A stretch of 64,000 nt of DNA, from positions 58,038-122,037 of the forward strand of contig CAMLKK010000007.1 of NCBI GenBank assembly GCA_946480715.1, read 5' to 3'. Source of the stretch: an uncultured Bacteriovorax sp. (GTDB lineage Bacteria; Bdellovibrionota; Bacteriovoracia; Bacteriovoracales; Bacteriovoracaceae). The translations under genes and the position numbers were made by a program. Positions 1-9,002 of this stretch are shown one piece after another (position 1 is the stretch's first letter; each line of letters opens with the position of its first letter). Below the pieces are notes generated by a model, which searched no databases, was not told where the DNA came from, and worked only from the letters and a program-made list of their open reading frames with translations.

Positions 1-543
1 ATCGAAAATCGTGCAGATGTTGAAAGAAAAACAAGTTCAAATGTGTTTATCGTGCATACTGGACATTTTTTAAAGGCCAACCTGAGCAAACAAGAAAATG
101 AAGCCATTCTGGAATCATTTGCAGGAACAGGCATCAACGCGATTAATATCACGCTCGAAGATTTTATTATCGCCGACAAACTTGGAATCAGTTTAGACAA
201 ATATGCCTACAAGTTTTTAAACAGCTCTGTAGTTGATCTCAACGAAGACAATATCATCAGCAAAAACAATATTTCTCCATACGTGATTCATCAAGGCACT
301 GCCATCATTGGTCTTTCTGATCAGAAGATTGATAAAGGTCTCAACGAAGATAAATTTTTAGTAAGTGATTATGTACTTGCGATTTTGAGAGCTAAAAAAG
401 CGGCCTTGAAAGAAAGTGCTGCTCAACCAGATGCTGAGTATCCATTGAAATCTTTTGTTCTTGTCCACACTGTTGATCACGATATCATGCAGGCCGTACT
501 TGAAAGACTCCCACCTAACTTCATAAACTCACTGGCAGACTAA
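1..543 (+). CDS. Degenerate metallophosphatase/5'-nucleotidase-like protein, 5' end missing
   Basis: The frame is open from base 1, so the gene begins before the window; the GTG at 43 is only an internal codon. The visible part is about 180 residues. The stretch NVFIVHTGHFL followed by GINAINITLEDF resembles the start of 5'-nucleotidase-type metallophosphatases, where NVLLVDAGDFL is followed by YDAVNVGERDF. In this gene the metal-binding Asp of the GDF motif is replaced by His, and no other ligand set is obvious, so catalysis is doubtful. The family assignment is an inference from motif layout, not a search. The end overlaps the convergent lipoprotein gene by 15 bp, with no terminator between them. 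Confidence 0.5.
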   Translation: MENRADVERKTSSNVFIVHTGHFLKANLSKQENEAILESFAGTGINAINITLEDFIIADKLGISLDKYAYKFLNSSVVDLNEDNIISKNNISPYVIHQGTAIIGLSDQKIDKGLNEDKFLVSDYVLAILRAKKAALKESAAQPDAEYPLKSFVLVHTVDHDIMQAVLERLPPNFINSLAD

Positions 544-1389
544 GATTTTATCTGCATTAAGAACGGGTTCTAAGTCACTCTGACATATCCCAATGTCCTC
601 TGCTTCCTCAGCTTTAATCCCCCTCGGACAAGCGGGTTCATTTTTTTCTCCGCAATGATTTTGTCCGCAGAACTTTGAGCCGCCTTGTGGACATTGATAA
701 TCGACGACTTCGTACCAGCCATAACGGCATTCTTCGCACCGATTTTCACCAATGCTCTCACAATCTTTATTCACTTGATGACAGCGAATAGCACTGCCAT
801 TTGAAAAGCGATCTGAGAGTTTACCTAAATATCTATTACTTCCATAATCGAAACTCTCTTCATTCAATCTTAAAAAATTCATTCCAGGATAAAGGCTTTT
901 TTCTTTCTCTGGACTGAATTTTTTATGAGATTTTCCTTCACGAACGTTTACAAGCGGAAGGCTTAAAACTCGATCTGTATTTTCCCATTTTAATTTCATC
1001 ACTAACTGAAAATGATTATAGGAAAGAGTTAAATGACTGACATCCTCCAGACTCATCCAGATTTTCTCTTGAGGAATTTCGGGACAACTTTCTTTTCCTT
1101 CATTTTTGGTGATCGATAAAGTACCTAGAGTTTGTTTGTATGGAACTTTGTAATAAACACAATGACGACTAAGTGAGAGCCCACCTTCTCCTGGAATCAA
1201 CAGGCTAAGAATAAGCTGAAGTGCACCTGGCGGTCGTGTTATCTCCTGATCTTTAACTTTAAGATCGGCAATTTCCTGAGCAAAAATCCAGTCTTTTGTC
1301 AGAGAATAGTCGAACGCATTCCAATTGCTTTTATGTTGTGAGCAACTCATTAAAATAAGCACAACTGTCAGGAGTACTACTTTATTCAT
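529..1389 (-). CDS. Cysteine-rich putative lipoprotein
   Basis: The product has 286 residues. The N-terminus is a lipoprotein signal: a hydrophobic stretch ending in the lipobox LMSC, so Cys16 is likely lipidated. The middle is not recognised. The last 80 residues hold about ten cysteines (for example RCEECRYGW, QCPQGG, FCGQNHCG, ACPRG), which suggests a disulfide-stabilised periplasmic or surface module. The start overlaps the end of the upstream SUMF1-like gene by 8 bp, so the two form a translationally coupled pair. Function is unknown; coupling to a membrane-anchored SUMF1-like protein suggests a shared envelope role. Confidence 0.7.
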   Translation of the reverse strand: MNKVVLLTVVLILMSCSQHKSNWNAFDYSLTKDWIFAQEIADLKVKDQEITRPPGALQLILSLLIPGEGGLSLSRHCVYYKVPYKQTLGTLSITKNEGKESCPEIPQEKIWMSLEDVSHLTLSYNHFQLVMKLKWENTDRVLSLPLVNVREGKSHKKFSPEKEKSLYPGMNFLRLNEESFDYGSNRYLGKLSDRFSNGSAIRCHQVNKDCESIGENRCEECRYGWYEVVDYQCPQGGSKFCGQNHCGEKNEPACPRGIKAEEAEDIGICQSDLEPVLNADKILVCQ

Positions 1390-2572
1390 TCAGTACTCCT
1401 CGCATGCATCGGAACCCAACTTTGAATTTATCTATTTTTCCCTCAGGACCGAATCCTTTAAAATCAAAGTTTCTAGCTTCAGAACCTTCACCGTCCCAAG
1501 AAGCTCTAAATCCTAAACGATGCCATTGAGAGTTGAAGGGAAAATAAAAAGAAGAAGCCTTCAAATTGCTTTCAGGATCAATTGGATTTCTGAAAGCTTC
1601 AAACACACCACCCATTGAATCCATGATCCCTGCCCAGGACGGGTTGGAACGATTAAGAGCGAATGATTCTTTCTTCAAACATTCTTCAGCGAAAAATAGT
1701 GAGCAATCGGCTTTGAATTCACTTTTTTTCTTGGTCCAATAATAGGGTGATCTAAGATTTCTTGCTGGTGTTTTCTCTTCAAGATCCATAGGCAGAAAAG
1801 TGGCAGCATCAAAAAAATGGGCCATCAGCAATTGTTTTCCTTTAAAAGAACAAAAATTCTGCATCTGCAGTTCAGTTAAATTAGTGGCCGGTTGAAATAG
1901 TTCATTACCTTCAGCAATTTTTAACCCTTTCGTAAAATCAGAATTGCCGAATAAAATCCAATCATTGATTTGAGCATTTGTTACGAGATGACGATCAAGA
2001 TAAATATGCTGGTCAAAATTATCAAATCGATAATCTTGCACATCTTTTGTTTCAGGAGGTTCACCATAAGCATAAATTCTCTGCTCAAGATAAACTTCAT
2101 GACATGAATCATTTAGAAAGATATCTAACTTCTCTTTAGATTGAACATCCTCCAGAGTAAGGGCCACGCCAGAAGGATTTAAATTATTATGAGAGACATT
2201 TGATCGAGTCAGGTAGCGATAAATTTGGGATGTTTTCGCGTCTGAGATAAATGTAAAATCTTTTTGCTTTTTAATTTCATACACACATTGCAAGATTTGA
2301 GGTGAACACCTTAATAGTGATTCATCAAAGGATTTATCAATCTTCCATTTTTTTAAACAAAGATCTTTAGCTGCCAACCATTCACGCGATTCCTCTCCCT
2401 CTGACCAAACTCTTTGAATCTCAGCAGAATTTTTCACTAAGCGAAGTAAACCTTCTTTTTTAATGGTCATCTGAGTGGAATCGTCAGGCATAACACGCAT
2501 GATTGCATATGCGCCGCCAATAACGACGGCACAAAATAACACTACAGCAATGAATCTTTTGAAATGCCTCAT
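1382..2572 (-). CDS. Membrane-anchored SUMF1/formylglycine-generating-enzyme-like protein
   Basis: The product has 396 residues. One hydrophobic segment (about residues 8-24) should anchor it with the rest in the periplasm. The C-terminal half follows the SUMF1 (FGE-sulfatase) fold layout. DRHLVTNAQINDWI corresponds to the family's VTNxxY region, NLTELQMQNFCSFKGKQL to the VSWxxAxAYCxWxGKRLP region, GIMDSMGGVFEAFRN to GLYDMxGNVWEW, and VGFRCMRG to the terminal GFRCxR. The reactive Cys pair of true FGE is not visible, so a structural or binding role, as in many SUMF1-like proteins, is more likely than formylglycine formation. It is the first gene of a two-gene unit with the lipoprotein downstream. 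It diverges from the PrkA gene across 45 bp. Confidence 0.72.
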   Translation of the reverse strand: MRHFKRFIAVVLFCAVVIGGAYAIMRVMPDDSTQMTIKKEGLLRLVKNSAEIQRVWSEGEESREWLAAKDLCLKKWKIDKSFDESLLRCSPQILQCVYEIKKQKDFTFISDAKTSQIYRYLTRSNVSHNNLNPSGVALTLEDVQSKEKLDIFLNDSCHEVYLEQRIYAYGEPPETKDVQDYRFDNFDQHIYLDRHLVTNAQINDWILFGNSDFTKGLKIAEGNELFQPATNLTELQMQNFCSFKGKQLLMAHFFDAATFLPMDLEEKTPARNLRSPYYWTKKKSEFKADCSLFFAEECLKKESFALNRSNPSWAGIMDSMGGVFEAFRNPIDPESNLKASSFYFPFNSQWHRLGFRASWDGEGSEARNFDFKGFGPEGKIDKFKVGFRCMRGVLNE

Positions 2573-2617
2573 AAGAGACTACAATTATATTAACAATACA
2601 AAGAAAAGGAAACATGT

Positions 2618-4822
2618 ATGAACTCTCAAGATTGGATCTCACAAGCGTCTCAGCAAATTGATAACAACTCTGAAGTTTTATCCTTTGCGGATTACATGCA
2701 AATTTTCGAGAAGAATGCAAAACTTGAATGTCGCCCTACATTTGAATATATTCGCGACATGCTTAACCACTATGGTGTTGAGCGAGATGGTTCATTCAAA
2801 CTTTTTCAAACACAACATCCCGATTCACCTGCTGTTCATGGACAAGTAAAAGTTCAGCAAGCGCTTTATCAAAATTTAGTCAATTTCTCAGAAGAAGGTT
2901 TCAACAACAAATTCATTCTCCTTATCGGGCCGAATGGTTCATCAAAATCTTCTCTTGTAAGTAAGCTAATCAAGGGGCTCGAAGAATATTCAGAAACTGA
3001 AAGCGGAAAGCTCTTTAGCTTTAGCTGGATTTTCCCGCTGGAAAATTACGTTAAAGGAAGTTTGGGACTCAATTCAACAGTTCGTGAAAACACTCATGGC
3101 AGTTATGCTTATCTGGAAGATAAAGAAATTTCCGCCATCATGCCTTCAGAACTAAAGGATCATCCACTACTACTTATTCCTAAAGACTATCGTCAGCAAA
3201 TTATTGATGAAGCCCTAAAAGGCGATGAACGTTTATTAAATGCTGTAAAAAAATCATATCTCTATCGTGGCGATCTTTCGAAAAGAAATCGTATGATTTA
3301 CGATGCTCTTTTGAAAAACTACAAGGGCAAACATCAAGAAGTGCTGAAACATATTCGCATCGAAAGGTTTACAATTAGCAAGCGTTATTCAACTGCCGCT
3401 GTAACAATTGAACCTCAAATTCACGTAGATGCTCGCATGCAACAAATCACAATGGATAAAAGATTGGCGAGTCTTCCTCCAAGTCTCCAATCCTTGAATT
3501 TATTCTCACTACAGGGTGAAGCTGTCCTGGCAAACAGAGGTGTATTAGAATATTCAGATCTTTTAAAGCGTCCACTCGATGCATTTAAATATCTTCTCAT
3601 GACTATGGAAACAGGATCTATCAACCTACAAGGGATTTTAACCGAGTTAGATATATTCTTCATTGGAACATCTAATGAAATCCATTTGGCAGCTTTTAAA
3701 CAACATCCGGATTTTAATTCGTTCAAAGGACGCTTTAATTTCATTACTGTTCCTTATTTGATTGATGTTCACCATGAAGAAAAAATTTATCAGGAGCAAG
3801 TTGCAGGCATCAAAGACCGCTCAAGATTTTCACCACATGCTTTAACATCACTTTGCCTTTTTGCTGTTATGTCTCGTCTGCGCGTCTGTCAGACGAAAAA
3901 CTATAACGATAAAAAATTGGCGAACATTGCAACGAATATGAATCCGCTGGAAAAAGCGCTTTATATTGCAGGCGTGGACATGCCTGAGAGACTTGATATC
4001 GAATCAAAACAAATTCTAAAACAGGGTTATGAAGATATTGTTTGTGAATATGTTAACGATAGTCTTTATGAAGGAAAGTTTGGATTATCTCCTCGCGATT
4101 TAAAACATATCATTTATCGTCTGTCTTCTCTTCATGAAAACGTTACTTTTGTTGAAGTCCTAGATTATCTTCATCACCTCATTCAAAAGAAAAATGAGTA
4201 TGACTTTCTGAACATGGCCCCACAGGCCGACTACCACAACCCGGCTCGCTTCTTAGAACTCATCAAAGAGCACAATCTTAATATTTTTGATCGTGAATTA
4301 AGAAATTCTTTAGGCCTCGTTGATGACAGATCTTATGAAGATTACATCAGACGCTACATCGAAAACGTGAATGCTCTCATCAAAGGTGAGAAAATTAAAA
4401 ATACGACAACTGGAAAGTTTGTCGAGCCGGATGATTTCTTCATTAAAGAATTTGAGCAAGCAATTGCACTTAAGGAAGATCCGAAAACATACCGCTCATT
4501 GCTCATTTCAAAGCTCGGCGCATATTATTTAGACAACCCTAAAAAGGCGATTGTTTATACAACTGTATTTCCTGATCTCGTCGATCGTTTACAAGAATCT
4601 TTCAGAATCGAACAAAAGAAAGTCATTTTGAATATTTCGAAAAATATTCTTTTCTTTGAAGCTGAATTCTCTAAAACGATGGATCCAACTCAAAGCTCAC
4701 CACTCTCTGATGAAAACAGAAAGGTTATCAAAACTGTGTTGAAAAATCTTGAGACGCGTTTTGGCTACACCGAAGGAGCTGCTATGCAGTTGGTGAAGTT
4801 TCTTATTAAAGAACGCTACTAA
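2618..4822 (+). CDS. prkA: PrkA-family serine protein kinase (AAA-type)
   Basis: The product has 734 residues, longer than the about 640 of E. coli YeaG. It shows the PrkA AAA core. HGQVKVQQALYQNLV comes just before a Walker A site, GPNGSSKS at residues 104-111. Further on are the PrkA-typical TGSINLQGILTELDIFFIGTSNE and GRFNFITVPYLIDVHHEEKIYQ segments. The C-terminal third is the helical PrkA kinase region. The start is set by ATG 2618 with AAAAGGA seven bases upstream; an ATG at 2614 is out of frame. PrkA proteins are cytoplasmic stress/stationary-phase kinases usually encoded with DUF444 (YeaH) and SpoVR (YcgB) genes. Neither lies beside this gene. It ends 4 bp inside the convergent SDR gene. 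Confidence 0.88.
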   Translation: MNSQDWISQASQQIDNNSEVLSFADYMQIFEKNAKLECRPTFEYIRDMLNHYGVERDGSFKLFQTQHPDSPAVHGQVKVQQALYQNLVNFSEEGFNNKFILLIGPNGSSKSSLVSKLIKGLEEYSETESGKLFSFSWIFPLENYVKGSLGLNSTVRENTHGSYAYLEDKEISAIMPSELKDHPLLLIPKDYRQQIIDEALKGDERLLNAVKKSYLYRGDLSKRNRMIYDALLKNYKGKHQEVLKHIRIERFTISKRYSTAAVTIEPQIHVDARMQQITMDKRLASLPPSLQSLNLFSLQGEAVLANRGVLEYSDLLKRPLDAFKYLLMTMETGSINLQGILTELDIFFIGTSNEIHLAAFKQHPDFNSFKGRFNFITVPYLIDVHHEEKIYQEQVAGIKDRSRFSPHALTSLCLFAVMSRLRVCQTKNYNDKKLANIATNMNPLEKALYIAGVDMPERLDIESKQILKQGYEDIVCEYVNDSLYEGKFGLSPRDLKHIIYRLSSLHENVTFVEVLDYLHHLIQKKNEYDFLNMAPQADYHNPARFLELIKEHNLNIFDRELRNSLGLVDDRSYEDYIRRYIENVNALIKGEKIKNTTTGKFVEPDDFFIKEFEQAIALKEDPKTYRSLLISKLGAYYLDNPKKAIVYTTVFPDLVDRLQESFRIEQKKVILNISKNILFFEAEFSKTMDPTQSSPLSDENRKVIKTVLKNLETRFGYTEGAAMQLVKFLIKERY

Positions 4823-5610
4823 GAATTATCCGCTTTAAAACTTAATCGGTGGTAGTCATGGTTGTTCCCTATGGAACCCTGGCCGCCATCGATTAAAAAC
4901 GTTGATCCTGAAATGTCTGAAGATTCATCGGATAAAATCAACATCGCCATTCGTGCAACGTTCTTCACGTCGACAATTTTAGCCCCTTCCGCACTTTTTT
5001 CATCGATCGCTTTCGCAATCTCTTCAGTCACTCTAGTATTGACCAAACCAGCAGAAATACAGTTGAAAGTCACTCCTCGATGAAAGTGCTCTGCCGTCAT
5101 TGATTTCACAAATACTTCCAGTGCCGATTTTGAAAGAGCATAATCGGACTGACCTCTATTGATTTTTTTCGAAGCTAATGAAGAGAGAAATAGAACTCTT
5201 CCAAATTTATTCACACACATTTCTTTAGTGATCAGATGAGTGAGAACAACATTCGAAACAAGATGCTCATTGATGGTGTTTAAAATATCCTCATGCTTTT
5301 TGAACAGAAAAAGATTGGATCCGATTCTTCCATGGCAAGACACAAAGTGTGCGATCTTCGAACCAGGAAAGCAGTCTTTCACTTTCGACCAAAACTCATT
5401 CATTAAATCAATTTTTCCAAGATCCCATTTAATAGTCTTTATATTGGCCTTAGAATTTAATCGCTGCAGCTCATCTTTTGCTCGAGATGCTTTTTCATCA
5501 TTACTTAGATAAACAAGTACCAAATTGGAATTTTTAACGACCAGAGATTTCGCAATTTCAAACCCTATCCCCGATGTGCCACCAGTAATTAATGAATAAC
5601 TTTTATCCAT
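4819..5610 (-). CDS. SDR-family oxidoreductase (3-oxoacyl-ACP reductase-like)
   Basis: The product has 263 residues, the usual classical SDR length. It shows the NAD(P)-binding GGTSGIGFEIAKS near the N-terminus, SSLAS with the catalytic Ser, and the YxxxK pair in SDYALSKSALE. The NAG motif is altered to SCHG. The C-terminal SGSTFLIDGG is FabG-like. FabG-type enzymes reduce beta-ketoacyl thioesters on acyl carrier protein with NADPH. The gene diverges from the lone acyl carrier protein gene at 5689, and two ketosynthase-type genes follow within 5 kb, so a role in a specialised acyl chain pathway is likely. The exact substrate cannot be read from the sequence. Confidence 0.8.
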   Translation of the reverse strand: MDKSYSLITGGTSGIGFEIAKSLVVKNSNLVLVYLSNDEKASRAKDELQRLNSKANIKTIKWDLGKIDLMNEFWSKVKDCFPGSKIAHFVSCHGRIGSNLFLFKKHEDILNTINEHLVSNVVLTHLITKEMCVNKFGRVLFLSSLASKKINRGQSDYALSKSALEVFVKSMTAEHFHRGVTFNCISAGLVNTRVTEEIAKAIDEKSAEGAKIVDVKNVARMAMLILSDESSDISGSTFLIDGGQGSIGNNHDYHRLSFKADNS

Positions 5611-5688
5611 GAATGCGCCTCAAAAACAAAGATTTTTAGATGTTTCAACCTATGATATCATAGTCTCAATAACTATCACGGTGAGAAT

Positions 5689-5958
5689 ATGACGACTCAA
5701 CAATTTGAAGTTGCGATTAGAGAATCCTTAGAGCTCATTAAAGGAAATATTGAATTCGACATCAATAAGCGACTTGTTAGCGATTACGGCTTTGAGTCCA
5801 TTGATGTCATCGATCTTTTCTTTGAAATTCAAAGTAGGACCAATATCGAGATTGATATCAACGAAATGGCAGTAATTATTGGCGGAGCTGAAGGCCGTCG
5901 CTTTAACGATATGACGATTAAAGATGTACTTCTCTATCTTGAAAAAAAATCAAAATAA
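5689..5958 (+). CDS. Acyl carrier protein-like protein
   Basis: The product has 89 residues, the typical ACP size. The segment DYGFESIDVIDLFFEIQ matches the phosphopantetheine attachment site: Ser37 replaces the Ser of the usual DSL motif, so the canonical D-S-L is E-S-I here. It is acidic and predicted helical, as ACPs are. SD-like GGTGAG lies just upstream of the ATG. Its neighbours are a divergent FabG-like reductase (5610) and downstream ketosynthases (7810, 9003), which argues for a dedicated carrier protein rather than the housekeeping fatty-acid ACP. Convergent with the exported protein gene that begins at the next base. Confidence 0.78.
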   Translation: MTTQQFEVAIRESLELIKGNIEFDINKRLVSDYGFESIDVIDLFFEIQSRTNIEIDINEMAVIIGGAEGRRFNDMTIKDVLLYLEKKSK

Positions 5959-6672
5959 TCATTTGGTCAGTTCCGGAACTAAAAGCGCAACAATGCCTTT
6001 TGAAAGAACATCGTATACTTCATTTGAATCAATCTTATCACCTTCCGGACGCTGAAAACGCTTATCCAAATTGATTAAATTTGACATTGTGACGGGATAA
6101 TTTTTTAACGAGACAGTATCTAATAAACGACTATAACTTTCTGATGGTCCCAGGTTCATCTTTTCCAAGTCACATTTCAGTACACGCTCGAAAACCAATT
6201 TGCGTTTGAGTACGCCACCTAACCAGATATTCTCAAGCCTTGCCTTTTTCTTTTCTATGGACTGTTGCCATCCTTCTAACTCCTTAAAGTAAGGGTTGAG
6301 AAGCTGCTCATAATCGACCTCCCCTGACTTAACGAGATTTGCGCAAACGTAGTTATTTTTTTTATAGGCAACTAAAACATCTTCAAAACCAAAGATGAGA
6401 TTGAGAACCAGATCACCCTTTTTAAGCTGATTTTTGATTTTTTTGAACTCATCCGGGTGTGAGATCACAATTTTCTTTGAAAGGCCCAGATCCGTTTTTA
6501 ATTGATTCTGAAGCGAGCTCATTAACTCTTCTTTCTTGAAATTATTTACTGAGGATTCGAAACGACCGAAAACAAATAAATCACTCGAATGAGCTGCATG
6601 TGTAACGAATAATAAAAAAAAAGCCCACTTTGACGTGGGCCCAATTTTCTTAATTTGATTTGATGTCTTCAA
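5959..6672 (-). CDS. Exported protein of unknown function (signal peptide overlaps a terminator)
   Basis: The product has 237 residues. A signal peptide is predicted: basic start, hydrophobic core WAFFLLFV, cleavage near THAAHS. The mature part (DLFVFGRFESSVNNF, DLVLNLIFGFEDVLVAYKKN) vaguely resembles phosphate/phosphonate-type periplasmic binding proteins, but I do not assign a family. The ATG at 6672 lies 23 bp inside the upstream TRAP binding-protein gene. The signal-peptide codons cover an intrinsic terminator hairpin at 6623-6640, whose U-tract encodes the FFLL core. No in-frame alternative start gives a signal peptide, so this start is kept. Expression would depend on read-through of that terminator. 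Confidence 0.62.
   Translation of the reverse strand: MKTSNQIKKIGPTSKWAFFLLFVTHAAHSSDLFVFGRFESSVNNFKKEELMSSLQNQLKTDLGLSKKIVISHPDEFKKIKNQLKKGDLVLNLIFGFEDVLVAYKKNNYVCANLVKSGEVDYEQLLNPYFKELEGWQQSIEKKKARLENIWLGGVLKRKLVFERVLKCDLEKMNLGPSESYSRLLDTVSLKNYPVTMSNLINLDKRFQRPEGDKIDSNEVYDVLSKGIVALLVPELTK
6611..6641 (-). terminator. Intrinsic terminator after the TRAP binding-protein gene
   Basis: On the minus strand GCCCAC, a six-base loop and GTGGGC (6623-6640) are followed by a run of nine T. It starts 10 bases after the TRAP gene stop codon (6650). It lies inside the signal-peptide codons of the next gene, so it probably attenuates that gene. Confidence 0.8.
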
Positions 6673-7636
6673 TTAGTGATTTCGAGAAATAGTTTTCATA
6701 TTGCTTTTGCACTTTCATGCCTGCTTCAACCATTTGCTTATGTAGTTCTGGAGACGCTTCTACAACTTTAACTTTTCCGCTTTCTTCGAATAGTTTTCGC
6801 TGATCCATGTTGTCTTGGATAGAATCTTCTCTCTCAAGTTTAGCCGTTTTCTGTACAGCTTCATCAACAATCTTTTTCAGATCATCAGGAAGTTTTTCGT
6901 AAAAGTCTTTATTGATCAAAATTGATGTAAGGAACAAACTATGGTTGGTTACGTTAATGTACTTCGACTCATCATTTTTCACACCTGGAAGTCTCGCAAA
7001 TGTCGACTCAAATGCCTGAACACCTTTCGCATAATGGGCCTTATCCTCAATATAAACGGCCTTAGCTCCCAACTCTTTCATGAATGACTTTGCTACGGGA
7101 CTATCTGGTGTTCGAACTTTCAATTTTTTAAAGTCAGAGAGTTTATTTATTGGTTTATTTTCAGAAGCTATAACACGATATCCGCCAGAATAAGTAAACC
7201 CTAAGCCCTTAACGCCTTTTGATTCAAGTGAAGCCAATAAATTTTTACCAATTTTTCCATCAAGAACACGACTTGCGTGTTCATGATCTCTAAAAAGAAA
7301 TGGTAAATCTAATACCCAAAAATTCTTTTCCTGATGCCCCAAATAAGTTGAGTAGGTTTGGCACATCTCAACTTCGCCTTTCTTCACCATCGAAAAAACT
7401 TCGAATGGTGACAATTCTTTTGCATTCGGATCTTGGGATAGACCTTCAATTTTAACGGCAATGCGTCCGTTGGAATTTTTTTCTACTTCTTGTTTGAAAG
7501 CTTTCGCGGCCCTTTCAAAAACTCGTGCTGGTTGGTGGGCCAGTGTCCATCGAAGTGTATAGTCAGCGGCCGTTACAGTCTGGATGGCAGTAAGTGCGAA
7601 CAAGACACTGATACTTTTAAAAAGCTTTAATTTCAT
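6650..7636 (-). CDS. dctP: TRAP transporter substrate-binding protein (DctP family)
   Basis: The product has 328 residues, normal for DctP solute receptors. An N-terminal signal peptide (ending near VTAADY) is followed by the family hallmarks: YTLRWTLAHQP, FKQEVEKNSNGRIAVKIE, FWVLDLPFLFRDHEHASRVLDG, and PINKLSDFKKLKVRTPDSPVAKSFMKELGAKA, which holds the conserved Arg that binds the substrate carboxylate. These proteins deliver organic acids to a DctQM membrane pair. No DctQ or DctM gene is adjacent, so the membrane partner is elsewhere or the receptor has another use. A strong SD (AGGGGGA) lies before ATG 7636. The gene ends in an intrinsic terminator. Confidence 0.88.
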   Translation of the reverse strand: MKLKLFKSISVLFALTAIQTVTAADYTLRWTLAHQPARVFERAAKAFKQEVEKNSNGRIAVKIEGLSQDPNAKELSPFEVFSMVKKGEVEMCQTYSTYLGHQEKNFWVLDLPFLFRDHEHASRVLDGKIGKNLLASLESKGVKGLGFTYSGGYRVIASENKPINKLSDFKKLKVRTPDSPVAKSFMKELGAKAVYIEDKAHYAKGVQAFESTFARLPGVKNDESKYINVTNHSLFLTSILINKDFYEKLPDDLKKIVDEAVQKTAKLEREDSIQDNMDQRKLFEESGKVKVVEASPELHKQMVEAGMKVQKQYENYFSKSLIEDIKSN

Positions 7637-7809
7637 ATTTCCCCCTAAATCTTATTCAATTATTTCACGTTTCGCTTGAGAGTCAATTTTCACTTGCTTC
7701 TTATGGACGAAGTGACCTTTCGGGCCTTAAGCGACTGAAAATAATGGCCTATGAGATTCCGAGTATTTTGTTTGGGTGACTCATCTTTGGGCCATGTTAG
7801 AATTGAATA

Positions 7810-9000
7810 ATGATTCCCGCTCTACTCACAGATTATAATTCACTCTCTCCACTTGGAATTTCAAAGAAAGAAATGCACGTGCGTTTAATGAGCGGTCGAT
7901 CTTTTTTGACTCCAATTGATTCAGAATTGTACCAAGGGGTGCCACTACGTTTTCTTGGTCTCATACCTGGACAACTCTTAGTTCCTCTCACTCAATACAA
8001 TTCAGAAGCACTGATTGAACAGAAAAAGAATTGGGTAAAAACTTTATTTGCGGAAATTAACGATCCTGAAAAAAAATTCGATCTTATCTTTTTTGTAAAC
8101 AATACAACTCCTAACAATATTTCTTATTATTCAATTAAAAGCAAAAATACATCTTTATTTACAGATTCAGAAAGTTCGATTCTTCAGCCTGAAGATTTTT
8201 TAAAAGAACTCAGAACAAAAAATGCACTTGCAAAAAATTGTTCAACGATAGAATTCCACAACACGTGCGCGAGTGTAACATCAGCTGTTCATTACGTTGC
8301 TCAAAGAATAAAACTGCAATTGAACAAAAAGGTTATGATTGTTGCTTTTGAAAACACGAACAATAACCCGCTCAATATTTCAGCCATTTTTAATTTAAAG
8401 GTCATGAATACCGAAGCCAGTTCAATCAATGATGCCATTATGCCTTTTTCCTCTAACCGCAAAGGATTTATTAAAGCTGATGCTCTTGGCTACTTAGTTA
8501 TGGAGAATGAAAGCTCTGATCCGATCGCTGAAATTTCAGGGGGCTGTCTTTCCAGTGATTCTCATTCACTCACTGATGGAATTGAAGACGGATCAATGGT
8601 TGAAAAAACAATTTTAAAAGCATTGGAAAATTCGGAAGTCACACCTGACCAAATTGATTATATCAACGCTCATGGATCAGGTACCTATCTAAATGACCTC
8701 ATTGAATCGCGTGGTATAAAACGCGCTTTCGCTGATAATTACAAAAATATTTCTATAGCCTCTACCAAGTCACAATTCGGGCATGCTTTGGCAGCAACCG
8801 CAGTTGTAGAAATTGCGTCAGTCTTGAATATGATGGAAAATAATTTTCTCGCTGCCAGCATAAACAGTCAGCCACAAGATGAAGAAATTGATCTTAATTT
8901 AATCCAAGTTCCTCATTCCAAAAAAATTAAACTCGCATTGAAAAATTCTTTTGGTTTTGGAGGATATAATAGCACGATCATACTCAGGAATTTAAGGTAG
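7810..9000 (+). CDS. Beta-ketoacyl-ACP synthase (FabF-like)
   Basis: The product has 396 residues, as expected for a KAS I/II condensing enzyme. The catalytic set is visible: Cys153 in HNTCAS, His288 in INAHGSGT, Lys320 and His325 in STKSQFGHA. The C-terminal NSFGFGGYN is also typical. The enzyme would condense malonyl-ACP with an acyl primer. The N-terminal third is divergent from housekeeping FabF. The next gene starts 3 bases after the stop and encodes a ketosynthase-like protein without the active-site Cys. This pairing resembles KS/chain-length-factor pairs of type II polyketide and aryl-polyene systems. An ACP and a FabG-like reductase lie 2-3 kb upstream. Confidence 0.85.
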   Translation: MIPALLTDYNSLSPLGISKKEMHVRLMSGRSFLTPIDSELYQGVPLRFLGLIPGQLLVPLTQYNSEALIEQKKNWVKTLFAEINDPEKKFDLIFFVNNTTPNNISYYSIKSKNTSLFTDSESSILQPEDFLKELRTKNALAKNCSTIEFHNTCASVTSAVHYVAQRIKLQLNKKVMIVAFENTNNNPLNISAIFNLKVMNTEASSINDAIMPFSSNRKGFIKADALGYLVMENESSDPIAEISGGCLSSDSHSLTDGIEDGSMVEKTILKALENSEVTPDQIDYINAHGSGTYLNDLIESRGIKRAFADNYKNISIASTKSQFGHALAATAVVEIASVLNMMENNFLAASINSQPQDEEIDLNLIQVPHSKKIKLALKNSFGFGGYNSTIILRNLR

Positions 9001-9002
9001 CA

